From Viscum album (taxonomy: Eukaryota; Streptophyta; Magnoliopsida; Santalales; Viscaceae), in assembly GCA_963277665.1 (NCBI GenBank), contig OY728152.1, positions 1,182,416,357 to 1,182,480,356 on the forward strand: a stretch of 64,000 bases of DNA, given 5' to 3'. Below, in pieces: positions 13,501 to 26,689 of the stretch. The position numbers and the translations under genes are program-made. The notes beneath the pieces are model-generated. The model searched no databases, had not been told where the DNA came from, and was given only the letters and a program-made list of their open reading frames with translations. Position 1 is the stretch's first letter. Each line of letters opens with the position of its first letter.

Positions 13501-13708
13501 TTGGTATTTCCACATATTTTTCATCAACTATGTGCAAATCGTGCCACATGACCAGAAACCCCCTTCCTCATCCACTTTCATCTCCTAAATCCCTGGAACA
13601 CCATTAGATCATCACACGTACTCAGAGAAACATTTATCTAACAAAAATAATTTACATAAATTTAAAATTAATTAAAAAAATACCTTATTGGAGATTTAGG
13701 ATCTTATA
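10547..13708 (-). repeat. LTR-b, shared LTR (3' of ii, 5' of i)
   Basis: On the minus strand it begins TATAAGATCC at 13,708, right after a G-rich polypurine tract, and ends at 10,547, one base before a primer binding site. It aligns with LTR-c over most of its length and with LTR-a over about 12,480-13,708. The initial TG has changed to TA. Carrying a polypurine tract on one side and a primer binding site on the other means that it closes one internal region and opens the next. Confidence 0.8.
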
Positions 13709-13720
13709 TCCCCCACCGTA
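13709..13720 (-). other. Polypurine tract, region ii
   Basis: The minus strand reads TACGGTGGGGGA directly before the LTR-b start. This is the expected place and composition for the plus-strand primer of a gypsy element. Confidence 0.65.
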
Positions 13721-13734
13721 TGATGGCTCGTCCT

Positions 13735-15000
13735 TGAGCCCCACTTTTAAAAAATCATTCAGTTCCCAAAGAAATGATTTTGGGCCACCGGACACCCATA
13801 TCTGATTCCCAGTTCACTATTTCCTCATGAATGTTTCCATGATGCCATCGAACATGAACAGAAGGAACAACCTTTCCCCACAAGACCATCTAAATATGAT
13901 CCAAAATACGTACCAGATGCCCATCAAGGGACGCATCATGCTCAAGCTCACCATCATCTGCATTTATCACATCAGACAGATCGGGGCTATACCATCAGTG
14001 TTATGAATCATGGAAAACATCACGCATCCCACTATACTATTGCAGGATAGATAATCGGTATTTCATAGGACTTATTCCCTCTACAATATCAAATGGACCA
14101 TCAAACCTAGGTGCCAACATACCCTGTGTCTAGATACAATGATGAACCAACCATGGAGACAGCTAAAGAAAAACACTATCACCCACTATATTCTCAAGAA
14201 GTCAACAAGATAGATCATCATATGAATTATTTATACTTTTAGCCATTTTCACATTTTTTTGAATCAGTCAAACATTCTTCGATATCTCATTCACGAGTCT
14301 TGGTCCAAACATCTCTGATACCCCAGCCTCTAACCGACACAGTGGAGAATGACATAGTATTCCGTAGAGTACCTTCAATAGAGCCATCTAAATTGTAAAT
14401 TGAAAATATTTGTTGTAGGAAAAATTAACATGTGACAAGTGCCTTTACCATGAAACACCTTTTTCTAGAATGAATGCTATCAACATGTATTCCATTACCT
14501 GAAATTTACATTCTGATTTGCTGTCAGTCTATGAGTGGTAAACCGAACTAAAAAACACCTAGGTACCATGTGACTTCTGTATACATTTAAAGAATAATGA
14601 GGTGAAATGTGGATCACAGTTAGAAACTATGGTTATTAGTACACCATGCAACAATACTATTTTTTAATCATACGATTCTACACACTGGTCGACTGTATGG
14701 GTCTCCGAGATCAGCAATAAATGAGAAACATTGGTCATTCAATGTACCACCACCCTAATTACATCCTTATTTTGAGTTGTCCTCAGAAGGCACACTATGA
14801 TATTCATTTTTTCTTCATTCCACTTCCACTCTTGAATAGGAAATGAATGAAACAACCCACCTAGACGTTGATGTTCATCTTTCACATGGTAACAGGTAAG
14901 GCATCATGTCACAAAACTCATAACTTCCTTCTTCTTTCCCATTCCCCAAAACATCCTTCGAAGATCATGATACATCTTAGTGAATCATAGATGCACTTAC
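13735..15000 (-). pseudogene. Ty3/gypsy integrase remnant, region ii
   Basis: This is the best preserved integrase of array I, read across several frames. Motifs in order are CLTCYHVKDEHQRLGGL (zinc-finger end, about 14,880), FHSFPIQEWKW, MTNVSHLLLISETH, IVLLHGVLITIVSNCD, PHFTSLFF, VYHS*TDSKSEC, MALLKVLYGILCHSPLC, FLRI or VFL*LSPW, MRDVFHDS, and VRILDHI...VRWHHG near 13,800. The second catalytic aspartate of the core (the SDRD block) reads SNCD, so it is N; the core glutamate is kept. Stops and frameshifts are frequent. It ends just before the polypurine tract of LTR-b. Confidence 0.85.
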
Positions 15001-16600
15001 CATTTTGATGCATGAAACTCATGAATCAACTCTTTCTGTACATCTGTCAGCACCACAAGATGGCCATGAACCTCAGAAACTCTATCTTCATTGAATATCC
15101 AACCATAACTAGACACACCTCCTTTAAGGAATTCCTTCATAGACAAACACCCTCGTTCCACCAGCTAGCTCACTTTAACTTAGCTCAAAAGTGCAGATTC
15201 AACTGCTATAGACACAAGGTTAATCTAGCTGTTCCCATCCTACACCTCCAAATGCATCTCAGCAATCATAGACATCAACGTCCACTATAAACTTCATTTC
15301 ATAACCACATGATTCTACGTTTTCTGGCTCAGAGGATTAGTGACACTATTCCATTTCCCTAGTGTCTTAACCGATTAATAATCTATGGATTGTAGGTACT
15401 CGACAAAACTTCATCATCAAAGATTAAAATCCCCCTGACATAATATATACGTGAGACTTTTATGTGTAATAATCATTATGAAAAGTTCTTCCAACAATTA
15501 ATGCCTCCATATCGTCAATGAATGAACCACAACTGCTAGCTCATGGCCATGAGTAGGGTAAATTCAATCACGAGGCCTCAGTTGTCTCAAGCCATTAGAT
15601 ATTACCCAGTCATACATCATTATCACATTCCCATGACCAACACTGGATGCATCACAGAAAAAGGTTTAGCTCTTACCTTGTTCAGGTAAGATCAAAATTA
15701 GTGTGATTGTAAACTTCTTCTTCAGCTCTAGAAACAAATTGTCACAATCATCTGACTATTCAATATAAACACCCTACATGGGTCGGCATGTGAGTGGAAC
15801 TTCCAAACGATATAATTCTCTAATAATAATTCGATAATAACTAGGCAATCCCAGAAAACTCCTAACATCATAGATGTTTTTGGGATTCCTCCAAGACACT
15901 ATAACCTACACTATTTATAGATACATCGACACACCTAAATCAGAGATAATGTGTCCTAGAAAGATCACCTCATTAATCGAAAATTTTCAATTTGATAGCT
16001 TGGGATAAATCCAATACTCTCTTAGTGTAATGAACACAATTTAAAGATGTTTGGAATGATCATCATGAGATTTGGAGTACACCAAGATGGCATCAATGAT
16101 GAAAACTATAAACTGATTTAGGTTAGGGTGGAGTATTTGTTTCATAAATTCCTTGAACACAACTGGTCCATTGTTTAATCCAAACAGAATAAAAAAAATC
16201 ATACATACCATACATACATTTGAAATCTATTTAGGGTATGTCCGAATGTCTCACACACAACTGATGGTATCTAGATGTCAAATCAATCCTAAAAAACACT
16301 GAGGCAACTCTGAGCTAGTCAAACATTTCTTAGATTTAGTGAAGAGGGTATCAATTCATTTTTATCATTAAGTTCTATTTCCAATAATTAATACATATCA
16401 CCTAGGATATATCAGCATTAATTGCATATAGTATAGGATATCCCCAAGGTGATGTACTAATAAGGATAAAAAATTTACTTTACAACTCCCCATGGTGATA
16501 CTTATGTTCTTGGAGATATACTAGTGCCATTCGGTATGGGGGGATGGAATTTGGATCCTCTCATGAAAAAAATTCGATCATAAAGTCAACATAATTCTTC
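15001..16600 (-). pseudogene. Ty3/gypsy reverse transcriptase and RNase H remnant, region ii
   Basis: Minus-strand frames show IPPYRMALVYLQEH (about 16,530), STSPWGYPILY (about 16,470), ASVFFRIDLTSRYHQL, IDFKCMYGMYDFF, FIIDAILVYSKSHDDHSKHL (about 16,050-16,110), EVIFLGHIIS and VRSFLGLPSYYR (about 15,850). These are the standard RT blocks in order. The catalytic pair at 16,089-16,094 is D-A, so the second aspartate is lost. The RNase H part between about 15,000 and 15,700 is hard to follow. An open frame on the opposite strand at 15,012-15,290 is a shadow of it. Confidence 0.85.
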
Positions 16601-16799
16601 AGTGGTAACCCCCAGAAGTCCTTGGGAATCACATCCTAAAATGGGTCCACAACAAGAGTGAAGACTGCCCGTACTTTCTTCCCATCATCCAACATAGTGC
16701 ATGCTACTTGGGCTATGACTTCTCCCAAATACTGGCGTATTGGACCTGTGTGTCCCATTTGAGTATCTCACTCACCATGACGGACATAAAATTTTCCCT

Positions 16800-17200
16800 C
16801 GAGAGACGTGAATGTTACCCAAAATTGGTACCAATCATAATGGGATTGAGTTAACACCAACCATTCAATCCCCATGATTAAGTCACAACATGACACCTCT
16901 AGGAAAAAACAGATCCCATAGAAAACAATATCTTCCAACCTCTAGAGCACAACCCTTACAAAGCCTGATGACCACACGTCATACCCCTAGAAGAGTATCA
17001 GGTGACATTACTTCACATGAAATCCCCAGAGTTAGGCCCCACACAACTATGAACATATAATAAATAAATGAATGTGTAGCACCCATAACAAATAATGCAC
17101 TAGTGTGTGTAAAGGATACAAGAATCGTACCATTATTAGTATATGGTCCAAGATCACCACCTTCATGTATAGTCTGAACTGTATGGATATGACCTACCAC
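16800..17200 (-). pseudogene. Ty3/gypsy aspartic protease remnant, region ii
   Basis: The open frame at 16,979-17,200 carries ALFVMGATHSFI followed by WGLTLGISCEV, which is the active-site block of plant gypsy proteases. The catalytic aspartate position (17,087-17,089) is valine and the next residue methionine, so the DSGA signature has become VMGA. Further down, LIMGIEWLVLTQSHYDWY (about 16,830-16,890) matches the second conserved block. The enzyme would have processed the Gag-Pol polyprotein inside the particle; this copy cannot. Confidence 0.85.
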
Positions 17201-17379
17201 TTTAGCCGTGATTATAGCCTAAGTACCCTACACTAAACTTCCCAATTGATAAGGATGATCGTTCCCCCATTTTCCAAGTCCATTGCCCCTACTAGTACGA
17301 CCTGTGGAGCTCCAACAACCAAACTAGTGTGGGGAAACTGACCCCCGACCCACATTCAGCCTTTTACCTTGACCTCTAT

Positions 17380-18347
17380 CATTACCCAATTGTTGTGGGT
17401 TCCAGTAGAACCTATGCACATGGGATACCGTATTGTATTCTTGGAACTCGATCAGTGGGTTCAGATACTAGTCATGCTTTTGCCCCAACCTTCCATAATA
17501 ATTATTGAATACCTGGTTTCCACTGAGAGTGGATGAAACCCTCTTCTGAATTATTTATATACTACCACCCTTGTAGAAACAGTGCATCCATCTCTTAGAA
17601 GCGGAATTACATTCCCAACCAACAGGCTCCAAAAGTTCATTACCAAAATCTCGCTCCAGGTTTCCCTATAAGAAAATGGACTGGTCCACCACCTCATCCA
17701 TCCTTTTCAGGAAGAAGATATTCACCAGAGACCTAATCTCATGTCTCTACCCATCCTGGACGTATTTATCCCCAACTAGATCATCTCCTTTCAACATCAT
17801 TAAAATCATCACAAATCAGTGAAACAAATATCATAGTCCATTACAAACATTGTAACCTAGGTCACCCTCATAAAATCCAGATACTTCTCTTACATGAAGG
17901 TTTATGGGAAAAAGTATTCCAGAAACTTATCCTTCAAATATTTCTACATCATTCATTCAGCCTGCCCCGTCTGAACCATGATGTCCCACCAACGCTTTTC
18001 TTGACCTCTCATTATATAGGGTGATAACATGAATAACTTCTCTATAGGAGTCACTAGATGTTCTAGGATTGTGTGGATGGACTCTATCCAGTACTCTGCT
18101 ACTTCTGGCCCACCCTCTCCGGTAATGATCTAAGCATGCTGCTGTTGAAACTACCTTGTCTACTCAAAGATACTTAGTGCACCCTATAATGTTCTAATTC
18201 CATTTTCTAAATAAAATGAGAAATTTTCTTGTGAAATTTCTGTTCCCCATCTTCGTGGATCACAATTTTTTCTTGCTCCACTATTGGAGGAGTGTTCTCA
18301 GAAAAATCCTCTTATCTCCCAATCATTACACATATTTGAAGATTCAT
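17380..18347 (-). pseudogene. Ty3/gypsy gag remnant, region ii
   Basis: A likely start ATG is at 18,347 (MNLQIC), about 740 bases after the primer binding site. Frames then show YWIESIHTILEHL (about 18,050-18,090), YIMRGQEKRWWDIM (about 17,980) and KFLEYFFP with FMRVT (about 17,880-17,920), matching the central capsid region of plant gypsy gag, including the paired tryptophans. A nucleocapsid zinc knuckle should lie near 17,500 but its cysteines cannot be confirmed. Multiple stops and shifts. Confidence 0.75.
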
Positions 18348-19085
18348 TTCTCTACAGTGCCAAATATAAGCTTTTAAAAGAAACCATAAGGTTTTTTATG
18401 ACAAGGAAACATAAGGAATAGGTAGGACCATAACTTGACATTACCAAACTAGTTCATATACACTACCTAGACAATCCCACTCACATATGGATCACAACCC
18501 TTGTCTATCGCTCATATAGTCATAGATAACATGGGTATAAACTTCACATGGTTAAAAGATACATATTTTAAGCAATTCCAAACAATTTACACATCCTAAT
18601 TTAATCATACAACTTGATTATCCACATTTAATTCTTTATTAAGAACCATTCTCTAATTACTACTTACCCTTTTTAGTTCTATTTTTTTATTCATACCATC
18701 CCATTAGGAAAAAAAGTTAATTAAAAAAATGAATCCAAACCTTTATATCCCAGAAAAAAATTGGGCTAGTTTTCCTACCATGATGAATGTGACTTATCTA
18801 CATAGGTTCCTAGAGTGATGCATGAATTCAAAAACTCGTTCCATTCCATCCACGAGAGAAATAACACAAATAAATCAAATCAGACAACAAGTGCATCACC
18901 CTATGGTGATATATTAAAAAATATAATAGCACACAAAGAGAACAAAAATCCCTTCCCTAGGTGGCTTGGGATTTCCCTCATATATGGGGTTGCTACTACC
19001 TAGTCTAGGTTAATTAGCAAGACCTAAAACATTCCTAAAATCATGTCTACCATCCCCTAAATTGTAATACATAGAATACAATCAT

Positions 19086-19097
19086 CTTCAGATACCA
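19086..19097 (-). other. Primer binding site, region ii
   Basis: The minus strand reads TGGTATCTGAAG three bases after the LTR-a end (…GTTACA). It fits the initiator-Met primer site with mismatches at the 3' side, and so marks the start of internal region ii. Confidence 0.75.
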
Positions 19098-19100
19098 CAT

Positions 19101-21289
19101 TGTAACTTCCCCAACCCCAGATACAATAAAACAACTCCCCAATTCGGGTCGTCAAATGACCTCAAACAGGGATCCCCATACGCCATAGGTTTCCAAATAG
19201 ATGCGAGGTTCTATTAGGACATGTGGTGAGACTGTAAAATATTTACCAGAGTAATATTCCATAAAGAAATATTTAAAAAGAATAATCAATAGGATTTTTT
19301 TTAAAAATAATTAATAACCAACTCATAAACTGGGAAAAACCCATATCAAAATAGTAAATATGTCATTCGATGCTACTGTGCTTGGTGAAAAAACCTAAAA
19401 CAAAGAAAAATATTTGAATTTCCAAAATAGTCCCTACTAAAATTCCCAAATATCATCCATTCAAATACCAATCCCCACCCTACTCCAAAGAAGGGGACGC
19501 TTACCCTATTCTAAACCTACAACCGTAAAATCTATTTGGGCACCCAAGGGTGGCCTAAGAAGGGTGTGAGTATAACTAAGTAGGCCAAAAACAATGTTTC
19601 CTACAAAATGTCTTGTAAAAGAAGAGAGTTCATGCATGTGGTAAATAATGGAATGTAATGGTAAATATCTCAATAGGACATTGTAGGTTATGTTCTATTA
19701 AATTATAGTACCACTGAATACAGGTATACTACTAAAGAATTCAATAGACTAATAAACCTTTTCTCATGTACTCAATAGACTAGGCACGTTCAACAATCTC
19801 AAGAATAGGGGAATAAAATCAAGTCCTATCACACTAGGCATCAAATTATAATAACCTCATAACCCTCACCTCAAATCCAATGTTAATGTGAAATGCAACT
19901 AATAGGGGAAGAAAAATTTGTCCCTTTCCCTAACCCATGAATTTAGGGGTGGAGACAGAACCTATATCAAAATTTACTTGTGGTCATAGAACCTAAAGTC
20001 CATACCCTACTCTAACAAGCCATTTTCACATGATTATTTATCATTCACCACAATCAACCACATCACAACATGCATATCCATATCAATTGGGACACCACAA
20101 CAATATCAATGAATTGGAAATTAACAATATGCCTCAATATATTAACACATTCATAATATATATCAATTAACCCTTTAGCCCCATTTCCCATTTCACATGC
20201 CTATATCACTAATCATATTCAAGTGTAAGCATAATTCCTTATCAAATTCCCATTAATCATATTCATCCAATTTAAATTTTGGTCAAAAAACCCCATATCC
20301 GTTATCCAAAATAGAAAAAACTAGCCATAGCCCATTATAAATCATTAAATATACCAATTAACCTACTCTATAAGTATATACATCATTATTATTAAATTTC
20401 ACACCTTATATTTCTATTAGAATACACGGAATGGTCGGTGCATCCCATGTGTTTCCCTAAAAATAGTCACAAAATTCTCCATGCATTCCACAGGGATAAT
20501 GCAGGTTTATTTAATTATTTTGGCACTCAATATACAAAATTTTAGCAATGACACTAAGAAGACATCAATATGTGAAAAATAATATCACCCTACATGAAAA
20601 AATCATAGTTTAAACTACGGGATATAACATGTACACCACCTAACTTGAATCTGTTGTAGATAACTCTCCTAATTGGGGACTTAGATGCCAATTCCACCAC
20701 TATTTTAAGCCTCAACATAAATCCCACTAAAAAATAATGGTTTTAGACATTTGGAGGGAGAGAAGCAAGAGATTCAAGCCCTAAAAAAGATAAAAAATTG
20801 GACTAGCCTTACTTGGATCTTCAATCCACAATTTACGACACTCTAAATGACCTATGATTGAAGGAGAATCACCACTTGGATGATCATGGATACATGGCTA
20901 GTTTCTAAGGTTCATGGGAGATGAAATAAAGGAAATCATGAGTGGAACTGAAAATATGGTAATGAATTTTTTCTAATTTTAACAATGTTATTACACTGTA
21001 AGGTTAACCTACATGGTTTCAAAAACTATGTGAAAACCATGTGGATTATACTATCCAAAAATACCCCCCTCCAATGGTTACATGGGATTTCTACACAATT
21101 TTCCCTTACCATGCACAAACCATACTGATTGCCCCAAAACCACCTTTTTCTTCATCTATCATGCCCCAAACCCCAATAATATCCTATAATCATCACATGA
21201 TGTTGGTGAAACCAATATTTAAACAAAATATGGAAATTGAACTGAAATGTAAACAAAAACATACCTTAAGGGAGTTGTAGGATATTACA
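19101..21289 (-). repeat. LTR-a, outer 5' LTR of region ii
   Basis: Starts TGTAATATCC at 21,289 and ends GTTACA at 19,101 on the minus strand, so TG...CA ends are intact. The block 20,170-21,289 aligns with 12,590-13,708 of LTR-b. The lower half, about 19,260-19,990, does not align by eye with LTR-b, and LTR-a is about 970 bases shorter. No polypurine tract precedes it on the right, which fits an outer LTR bordering flanking DNA. Confidence 0.75.
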
Positions 21290-24200
21290 ACTAGTATTGG
21301 TTAAACTAAATTTATGAGGATAATTATTTTTTAGGATAATAATGAACTTATATAACATAATGAATACAACCCTTTATGATTTTTCTTATATTTGACCATA
21401 GTTTAGTGCATTAATTTAATTTGTAGTTGAGTGTAACGTGTATGGGAACAAAAAAATTTTCCAAGGGTCTTAGTTGGCTTCTTTGATTTTATTTCATAGG
21501 ACCTAGATGTTAGAAATTTTTTCTTAGTTTCCTTTGGGATTACCATGGCTATAAATTTGATACATTTATATAATTATGTGACAGTAATTGTTCTAGTTAC
21601 CACCATAATTAATGAAATGTTATATTATTATTTTGAGTTATTATGTAAGTAGTTCCATTCAGGTGGTGTTTGACTTGGGAAATACTCTATATGATGAAGT
21701 AATATCCTAGGTAGAGGGGTACTCAATTGGATAGTTCAACCATCTAAGGGACATCATAATCATTACTTTATAGAAATCAGTTATTTAGACTTTAAATGAT
21801 CAAGGTCATCTGCATTGTTGCTTGTGTAATATTTCTTCTTTTCAGTTATCTTACATAGAATGTCGTTATTGATGTTTAAAATCATATGGGATAATTTAAA
21901 ATTTCATTAATACTTCATATGAAATTTCATATAAATGTATTATTAGTACTGCTATGATTGATTGTTACTATACATTGGGGTCACATATAGCTTTGATGCT
22001 ATAATGAGGATGTATGCGTGGTTATATGTTGTCCCTGTTGAGTTAAAGTGTGTTTTATGGATTCATTTGTAGAGTAGTGATTATTGTACGTGAATCAAGA
22101 ATAATTGGATCATCTATATAGTATATTATAATAAATTTAAAGAGTTTTTTGAGATAATGGTATCCTTTAATTATATGAATGACGTGCTTTCCAATTTATT
22201 AGGATAACGTCAAAAAAATGATTAGGTGTTGCACCAAAACTGAACCATTTTAGTTTTGAATTTTATACTAAATGTATCTAATGATCGTAAATATGGAAGA
22301 AGAAAATAATGATGTATGGGTAGCGAACTTGTTTTATTATGATTTTTTCCACCTAGTAATTTTCCCATTGTGTTTTTATGCTTCATATAAACTCGTTGGC
22401 CACATATAGGAAATGCATTTGATGGTAGATAGATCATGTTCCATGGAATGAGCTTCCATTACCTGTAAGGTAAAAAATAAGTCATTCATAAGTTGCTAAA
22501 AATCATGTAATTCATGAATGTAATTTCCATTTAGGTAGAGATAATGATACCATGAATGAACATTTTGTAATGGTCAGATCAATGTTTTTAAGACCATGTT
22601 TCGTATCTTGAACCTGGAATTGAATTTTGACACCACTATGAGTTCAAAACGAGTCTGGATACTAGAATTATTATCAAGAAGAATAAGTTGTTAATTTGAT
22701 GTACAAGTATTGTATAGAATCTATTCTTCCATGGAAACATGAAACAAATGGTTTGTTTAAGAATCTAACTATTTATAAAAATATGAAGTCAGGATTGGAC
22801 ATCCATATTTATGACTAACCATTTAGTGGAACCATTTTGGGTTTGAGGTAATGTGTTGGATCCCTAAAATATGTGTCTTTTATAGAGATGGATTCCATTT
22901 TTAGATATTCCATTCTTTATTTGATTCACTAATATTCAATAATTGCATTTAAAAGGTGTTTTTAGACTACCGTAGAAATATCATGTTGAATAAAAAATGA
23001 TTTTTTAATGGAGTGACCCTAAGTATATTACAATTTCAGTACAATTATGGTTCTGAAAGTACGAGACATTAATAAGTCTATGGTGGTAAATTTTTATGAT
23101 TTCAATCAAGGAATATTTAAAATGGATATTAATTAATCCTTGAGAATCATACTTGAGAGATAAAGGAATATTCTTTGTGTAGTGATGAAATTATGGTCTA
23201 GTGGTAATAACCTGTCAACCATTGTAGCTGTGTATTTCTATGAGATGTTTGAAAAAGATATTTCAATGGACTCATTTGTGAGATTTTTCATGTGATTAGA
23301 TAGAAATTATACCAGGAACATACTTTTTCATGTGACAAGAGTGTCTTGTGTTGTGGTTCATGATCGACACACTCATGATAGAAAAGTTGATGAGCACTTT
23401 ATACAAAATAATTTATGTGCTTGAAGTGGTTGAACTATGGTTGGGCCTAGACACACAGTGTGGGGAGACATGGTTATGGGAGTTGGTTTAAAGGAATCAT
23501 AAAATATTTTAAAGATGAATGTCTCGGGGATAGTGTTACATGTAAATATTTTAAATATTTATGTTATCCCAGTCTACTGAATATAATTCCAAACACCTTG
23601 TTATCATCCAAATTATTCCAAGAAAATGCCTCCTATATTATGAGATAACTAAATGTGTTTCCATGTATAATGAAGGGACTTCTAGTTATTCATGGTCTAG
23701 GTGGGGTTTTAATTAATCCTTCAATAGGGGAAACATATTTGGACAGATGATAGTGGTGACCCTTGTTGTAATTCTAAATCTGTCGAACACCATTGAAAAC
23801 ATTATCGAGACATATGAATGAGTGATGGGAGAAGAGTATGATAAATTTCAAGGATGAAAATGTTCTTACCCATTCTAGTAAATATGTCTAGGTATGGGTG
23901 GGGCAAGGGTTGTATTAATTAGAAATTTGATTCACTGGGGTGATGATGAGAACTATCCTAATGTGGGGAGGTTTAATTACAACGCTCGTTGGATACCCTA
24001 ATTTGATAAATGAATTGGGACCTTGAAATAGTTTGTTTAAATATTGTTTTGGATTTAATACACATTAGGATAAAGGTAATAAGGTAGAATTATATTTCTC
24101 ATGATATTCTAGATATATGTTTGAATATAGTCTTTGGTAGAGTTTGAGTGTGGTTGTTAGGCTACGATAGATCATGAAGATCATAGGATGCGGAATTGGA

Positions 24201-26689
24201 AATCCCCTGATACTTGTGTTATGGAATGAAAAATTATATGAATAGGGGATAGTTTAGATAAGTTATTTCACTAGATTTTATATACAAACATTGATAAACA
24301 ATTTCGTAATGATCTTTGTTTACCTTGATTTATAGGCATAAAGATATGTTTCTATTGATGTATTTTATGATAAAGATGAGAATTTTTAAAATATAATGAA
24401 CTATATGAATTTTTGTTGAGTTCAAATCCAAATTTTTATTATGTTAGTGTTAAATAGAAATTATTATTTCATGATTTGATATGGGTTCTGTGTAATGGAT
24501 GACTGGGGGTTTCCAATGAAAAGATGACAAGACCGGGCTGAGCGAGGTCGATTGAAATTTTTTCATTTCAATCAAATAATGGACCTTGTCTGATTTCACC
24601 ACATGTGAATTAATTTAGAGGTACTGGAAATGTACGATGAGAATCGTTAGGATACATAATTAATTTCTGGGGTAATACTGACGGATGTAGAACTAAATAT
24701 TAGAATTGGCTACTGAAAATAATAACCCATAGCGGGAGACTCATAAATAAATTGATGGATCAATGGATGTTGTGTTTTTGTCTAGGGTTAGGTGGGCTCA
24801 TATAAGATCCATCTTAATTATTTCATTGATTTTTATATTAATTTTCTTGACTATTATCATTTTTATTATCCTATATATAATATTACACATCGAGGTATGT
24901 TGGGATTTCATAAACACAACTATAACAGTTAGGGGAAAATTCCCAACCCATGTATGTCGAGCATTATTTAAAATTATCATTGGTTATTCTCACGTATGAT
25001 ACATTATAATATGGGAATGTTGTGGAATCCAATATTTTTACGGAGCTACATAATCTTGGTCTATTTCACAGACCATATCTCAATTGTTTATAGAAGTAGA
25101 TTTAGGTGCAAGATTTGAACATGGATAGTAGAAATTTTATGGTTCAATGATGTGAACATTATGAAGAATATAATACATTATTAAATCATAAAAGGGATGG
25201 TGCACAAAAATTCAACAAAAAGTAGTGGTGTTTGAGAGTTGAAACACATGGTTTTTCAGACAATGTACCTTATCATTCTATGGGTGCCAGTGCTTGACAG
25301 TGCACACACCTAGACATGAAATTATTTATGAATTCACGCACCTATCCCAAAAATTGGGTTCCATATTAGGTATTATTGGGAATGATTGGTGCAAGTATTT
25401 TTCCAATCATGCAATAAAATCATGTTCCCCTTTAAAAAGTAAAAGATGGTGATTTTTCTCCAAATTCCATTAACTCTTCTCCCCTCTCTTATTTGCCTAA
25501 AACCATAGATTCTTCACTCATTAAGGGTTCAAATCTTCCCAAAATCATTCATTAGTTCCTCCCCCCTCGAAATTGTTTCTCTTTAAAAGTTTACATTTCT
25601 GTGTTGGATAGAAAATGGTTTGTCTCTCAATACTCTTTATTATTTTATTTGATTACCTCACCATATGGAATGGTAAATTCATGTGAGTTCATATTCCTCA
25701 TTTTCCAGGACTTTGTGTTGTATCTTCCATTCCTTATATTATATCTTGATTATGAAGATGATGTCTAATGAGTATTCATATAATTTTATAAGGTATGTGT
25801 TATTTAATATTTAAATAAAATTTATGATATTTATAACATTAGCCATTCCTCCACCCACCAGACTTTTCGTTTGACTCCTCTTAAATGTAAAACTAAAATT
25901 CTATGTTTTTCAAAAATTAAATCTTAATATCCATCCAACCTATCCCTCATCATATGAGGTCTTATATGATGAATTGTAATACCCTATTAGGGTTATTTTT
26001 AACTCTAAATGTGAAATATATTCCTTATTATGAAAATAAATAACCCTTGAAGTGGGATGAATCATCTTTTAATGAGGCATAATATATTTTTCTCACCATA
26101 ATTTCCTTTAAGGGATTACTTATTAAGCACTTCTGTTTTTATTATAATCATTCTATTTCAGGGGATTCAAAATCCAAATCATGTTTTCTTATTCAATTGG
26201 ATATTGATTCAATTTTTTCTCTAGTAATATGTATATTTGGTAGCTCAACATTCATTCATTAAGTAATGATCATTCACTTTAACATATTTCCAAGAAGTTG
26301 CATATATTCTACCCTTTTAATTTATTAAGGGGTATTATCTAACTATTTTAGGGGTATATATACTCCTACAAGGTAATACATCGGATTAATATTTCTCCCT
26401 TCTTGGGAAATATTGCTTATAAAGGATATTGGTAACTCGAATATACTTTTTTGTGATATAAATCCCAATATTTAACATTCTTATACCATACATGGGTTCA
26501 TCCCTCCAAATATTTTATATAGGAAATATTATATTTTTATTACATAAATTGATGTTTTACTATAAATAATATTTAATTAATCTTTTTATTTTGTGGGTTT
26601 TCAGTAAATTAATTTTTACAGTATTAAACTTCTACAATTCAAAATAAAATGTTTTATCTTTGGTTCCAAATTTCCAATATAAAACATTA
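21290..26689. other. Unassigned stretch between the two arrays
   Basis: I recognise no gene here. The plus strand turns T- and G-rich compared with array I, which could mean an element in the opposite orientation, but no protease, RT or integrase block could be found in any frame. Open frames at 22,222-22,437 (minus), 23,460-23,648 (plus) and 24,763-24,999 (plus) are short and unlike known families. A promoter-like block lies near 25,430. Confidence 0.4.
25425..25570 (+). promoter_or_regulatory. Possible LTR promoter region
   Basis: A TATA-like tttaaaaag at 25,431-25,439 is followed by pyrimidine-rich sequence (ctcttctcccctctctt, then cctcccccctcg). This is the usual look of the transcribed start of a plant gypsy LTR. 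No matching LTR ends or partner copy were found, so the call is weak. Confidence 0.25.

Larger units (their letters stand above)
2655..21289 (-). mobile_element. Ty3/gypsy array, three LTRs and two internal regions
   Basis: Three homologous LTR segments alternate with two gag-pol internal regions, all in minus orientation. LTR-a and LTR-b begin with similar bases, TGTAATATCC at 21,289 and TATAAGATCC at 13,708; LTR-c begins TGTAATGAGA at 5,509. A primer binding site directly follows the ends of LTR-a and LTR-b. The internal domain order is gag, protease, RT, RNase H, integrase, which is the gypsy order. The five bases outside each end (gatgg on the left, actag on the right) do not match as a target duplication. 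The shared middle LTR points to unequal recombination between LTRs. Confidence 0.8.

Noticed and set aside
15012..15290. Plus-strand open frame of 92 codons
   Set aside because: It lies opposite the RNase H/integrase remnant of region ii and shows no family resemblance; it is a shadow.
23260..23450. Frame with VVHDRHTHDRKVDEHFI resembling the end of copia RNase H
   Set aside because: The spacing is off by a residue, and no copia RT or integrase block was found upstream on the same strand.
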